From Acidobacteriota bacterium (GTDB lineage Bacteria > Acidobacteriota > Terriglobia > UBA7540), in contig JAJYJL010000228.1 in assembly GCA_021789565.1 (NCBI GenBank), forward strand, positions 1 through 9,205: a stretch of 9,205 nt of DNA, written 5' to 3'. Below, piece by piece: positions 8,501 through 9,205 of the stretch. The position numbers were made by a program, and so were the translations under genes. How positions within the stretch are numbered: position 1 is the first letter of the stretch; each line of letters begins with the position of its first letter. The notes under the pieces are model-generated. The model searched no databases and was not told the origin of the DNA. It worked only from the letters and a program-made list of their open reading frames with translations.

Positions 8501-9034
8501 TGGGGCAACGCCCTGCGCCTGTTCAAGCAGATCGGCATAAAGGCAAAGCTGAAGCACCGTTCCGCCTTTAGTCTCGTGGGCGAGCTTCGCGTCGATGATT
8601 TCGTATGACCAGGGACCAAGCGCGCTCGGCTTTTCGATCTTCCTCAGGATATCCGCACGACCGGACCAGCGTCCATGTTGCAGGGCTGCCTGGATGACAA
8701 CCTGCGCACCGTCCACCATAGCCTTGTGCGTTTTGGCGACGGCATCCAGCGTGATGTCAACGCCTGGGATCGCGACGGCGCTGAATCCTTGATCTCGGAG
8801 ATGATCAATGAACTCCGCCTCATGACGGCGGCCGCGTTCTTGCAGAATCTCCAGCAGCGGGTCCCAGTGCTTTGGTTTGGCTAGCGTTCCCTGCGCGACA
8901 CCCAGATCAAGCGCTGTCAGGTGTCGGCAATTCAAGTGGCCTACAAGATCAGACGCGCTTAAGTGTATGACATCCTGCTGTTTTTTCATGTCCTCGATGA
9001 TAGCGTCCGGGATTGAGTCTGTCCACGAAAACAT
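5543..9034 (-). CDS. TM0106-family Cas4/RecB-like nuclease, DEDD exonuclease and SF1 helicase fusion
   Basis: A 1163-residue cytoplasmic multidomain enzyme. Domain 1 (about 25-255) is a PD-(D/E)XK nuclease: Glu72 in RRHEAEF, Asp128 in GRADIL, Asp148-Ala-Lys150 in YEIIDAKLA, and QxxxY at Gln162/Tyr166. Cys36 (NCRHLT) plus Cys231, Cys234 and Cys240 have the spacing of the Cas4/AddB/DNA2 4Fe-4S staple. Domain 2 (about 335-525) is RNase H-like, DEDD type: FFDIEGDP with Asp340 and Glu342, YHYAPYEPGALKRL, FVDLYS with Asp439, and YNADDC near 505-510. Domain 3 (about 745-1135) is a DNA2/Upf1-like SF1 helicase: GPPGTGKS at 771-778, VVVDEAAQ at 879-886, LLGDPQQL, EQTWRLHPSI, TVDKFQGQE and VAISRAK at 1104-1110. 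It should unwind and degrade DNA or RNA. The ATG at 9034 has no clear Shine-Dalgarno. An in-frame ATG at 8989 (MKKQQDVIHLSASDL) is preceded closely by GAGG and fits the usual family N terminus, so the true start may be there. Convergent with the three-gene operon and separately transcribed. Confidence 0.92.
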   Translation of the reverse strand: MFSWTDSIPDAIIEDMKKQQDVIHLSASDLVGHLNCRHLTALDLGVAQGTLAKPKHWDPLLEILQERGRRHEAEFIDHLRDQGFSAVAIPGVDITLDAVAKTHKAMVDGAQVVIQAALQHGRWSGRADILRKIEKPSALGPWSYEIIDAKLAHETKGGTVLQLCLYADLLEQAQGVAPEYVYVVAPWSDFEPQQFRYLDYAAYFRMAKRVTESAADKNEGQDKYPDPKEHCDVCRWQEQCERRRRDDDHLCLVAGVTKNQITELQANGIRTAAALAAMPTPMPWRPLRGSPVSYEKAQEQALLQIQTRETGELHYELLPIVPETGLCLLPPPSDGDVFFDIEGDPFVGEHGLEYLFGYRYRDTNGEPVYVADWALDREEEKAIFERFIDFVTTRRQEYPDLHIYHYAPYEPGALKRLMGRYATREDEIDNLLRGKAFVDLYSVVRNALRAGVESYSIKKLEPLYDFTRATELRQANIALASVQAGLELADAASINDEDRAVVQGYNADDCISAHALRDWLENRRTELIASGTDVARPAPGQEGPSEKLSERQEEIKQLIEQLTHDVPVDPEERTAEQQARWILAHLLSWHRREDKATWWEYFRLAGLTADELVNERAALALLTLVGTVVQTGTGIPTHRYRFEQQDTDLRGDEELKAVGGQKLGTAVAVSTDDRTIDIKKTRATADIHPGAVFAHTIFNSKEQAAALFRLGQYVAEHGIEGDGDYLAARALLLNEPPHLGSHPIRLGGESSLHAALRIAGALEGGVFPIQGPPGTGKSYTGARMICRLVAQGKRVGITANSHKVIRNLLDKVLEASEELGVDLRCIQKAKEPEPGNGRLLFAKDNGDVFRALASGHCQVAGATHFLWSRADAHDVLDVVVVDEAAQMSLANVVAVAQSARTLILLGDPQQLDQPTQGTHPDGTGVSSLEHVLQGNHTIAVDRGLFLEQTWRLHPSICAFNSELFYDSKLTSHQGCELQIITSGGPLNGSGLRYLPVHHTGNQSSSIEEAEAVAGLVNRLLAGSPRWTDRNGTETPLTLDDIVIITPYNAQVFEIRQRLPDARVGTVDKFQGQEAPIAIYSMATSSYTDAPRGMEFLYSANRFNVAISRAKCLSVLVASPNVFESECKTPRQMQLANAFCRYLECASATISAPIATVGASARYS

Positions 9035-9189
9035 AGACCAGACATGCTATCGAGAGAGGATCATACTCTCGCTTGCACCATAGCTAATTCTTAACCCTCT
9101 GTGGCCAAGCCAAACGACCGCTTCCAGTCTGTTGCTGTCCAACAGGCTTTGACCGCGGCAGGGCGTCAAATGGGGACAAGGAGTGCTTC
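9035..9189. other. Intergenic leader upstream of the nuclease-helicase gene
   Basis: This gap should hold the minus-strand promoter of the nuclease-helicase and possibly one for a gene to the right. I see no box pair good enough to call; on the minus strand a TTGGCC lies 16-17 bases from a poor TAGCTAT, which is weak. A short inverted repeat with arms GAGAG (9052-9056) and CTCTC (9066-9070) lies 18-36 bases upstream of the ATG at 9034 and could be an operator, but 5-bp arms are close to chance. No tRNA, repeat array or strong terminator is seen. Confidence 0.35.
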
Positions 9190-9205
9190 ATGCATAGAGC
9201 AACCG
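9190..9205 (+). CDS. Possible start of a rightward gene, cut by the window end
   Basis: AAGGAG at 9178-9183 is a good Shine-Dalgarno sequence, 6 bases before an ATG at 9190. Only five codons (MHRAT) plus one base are visible, so no product can be named. A competing frame, open from a GTG at 9101 through an ATG at 9170 to the window end, lacks a ribosome binding site and seems less likely. The call rests on the ribosome binding site alone. Confidence 0.25.

Noticed and set aside
9052..9070. GAGAG/CTCTC inverted repeat as an operator
   Set aside because: Arms of only 5 bp with a 9-base spacer are too short to support a regulatory call.
9101..9205. Gene starting at GTG 9101 (MAKPNDRF...) running off the window
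   Set aside because: No ribosome binding site precedes it, no family is recognised, and 35 open codons at this GC content are expected by chance.

Overview
The window looks like a piece of a bacterial defence island, probably from a proteobacterium. The GC content is moderate to high, the genes are tightly packed, and an integron attC-like sequence sits at the end of one gene. No housekeeping gene, rRNA or tRNA is visible, so the host cannot be named more precisely. All family assignments come from motifs read by eye; no database search was run.

Bases 1-5429 hold three plus-strand genes in one tight operon: a TerB_N/TerB/TerB_C-type protein (its 5' end lies outside the window), a P-loop ATPase of the DUF2791/BrxD type, and an Lhr-like superfamily 2 DExH helicase. 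The first two genes overlap by 4 bases (ATGA) and the third starts 6 bases after the second stops. This content and order match the known anti-phage system Shango (SngA TerB-like protein, SngB ATPase, SngC helicase). The ATPase plus helicase pair also resembles BrxD/BrxHI of type 2 BREX.

Bases 5399-5462 resemble a degenerate integron attC site that encodes the last residues of the helicase and includes its stop codon. The whole convergent gap, 5430-5542, is AT-richer than the genes and holds no further gene.

Bases 5543-9034 on the minus strand hold one large gene for a 1163-residue TM0106-family protein. It joins a Cas4/RecB-like Fe-S nuclease, an RNase H-like (DEDD) exonuclease domain and a DNA2/Upf1-like superfamily 1 helicase. 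It converges on the operon, so it is a separate transcription unit. Whether it works with the Shango-like genes or is an independent island gene cannot be decided here.

Bases 9035-9205 are non-coding apart from a possible new plus-strand gene start at the very end (Shine-Dalgarno-like AAGGAG, ATG at 9190). The likely division of labour is that TerB protein, ATPase and helicase form one DNA-sensing or remodelling defence complex, while the nuclease-helicase can unwind and degrade nucleic acid by itself. That functional link is inference.
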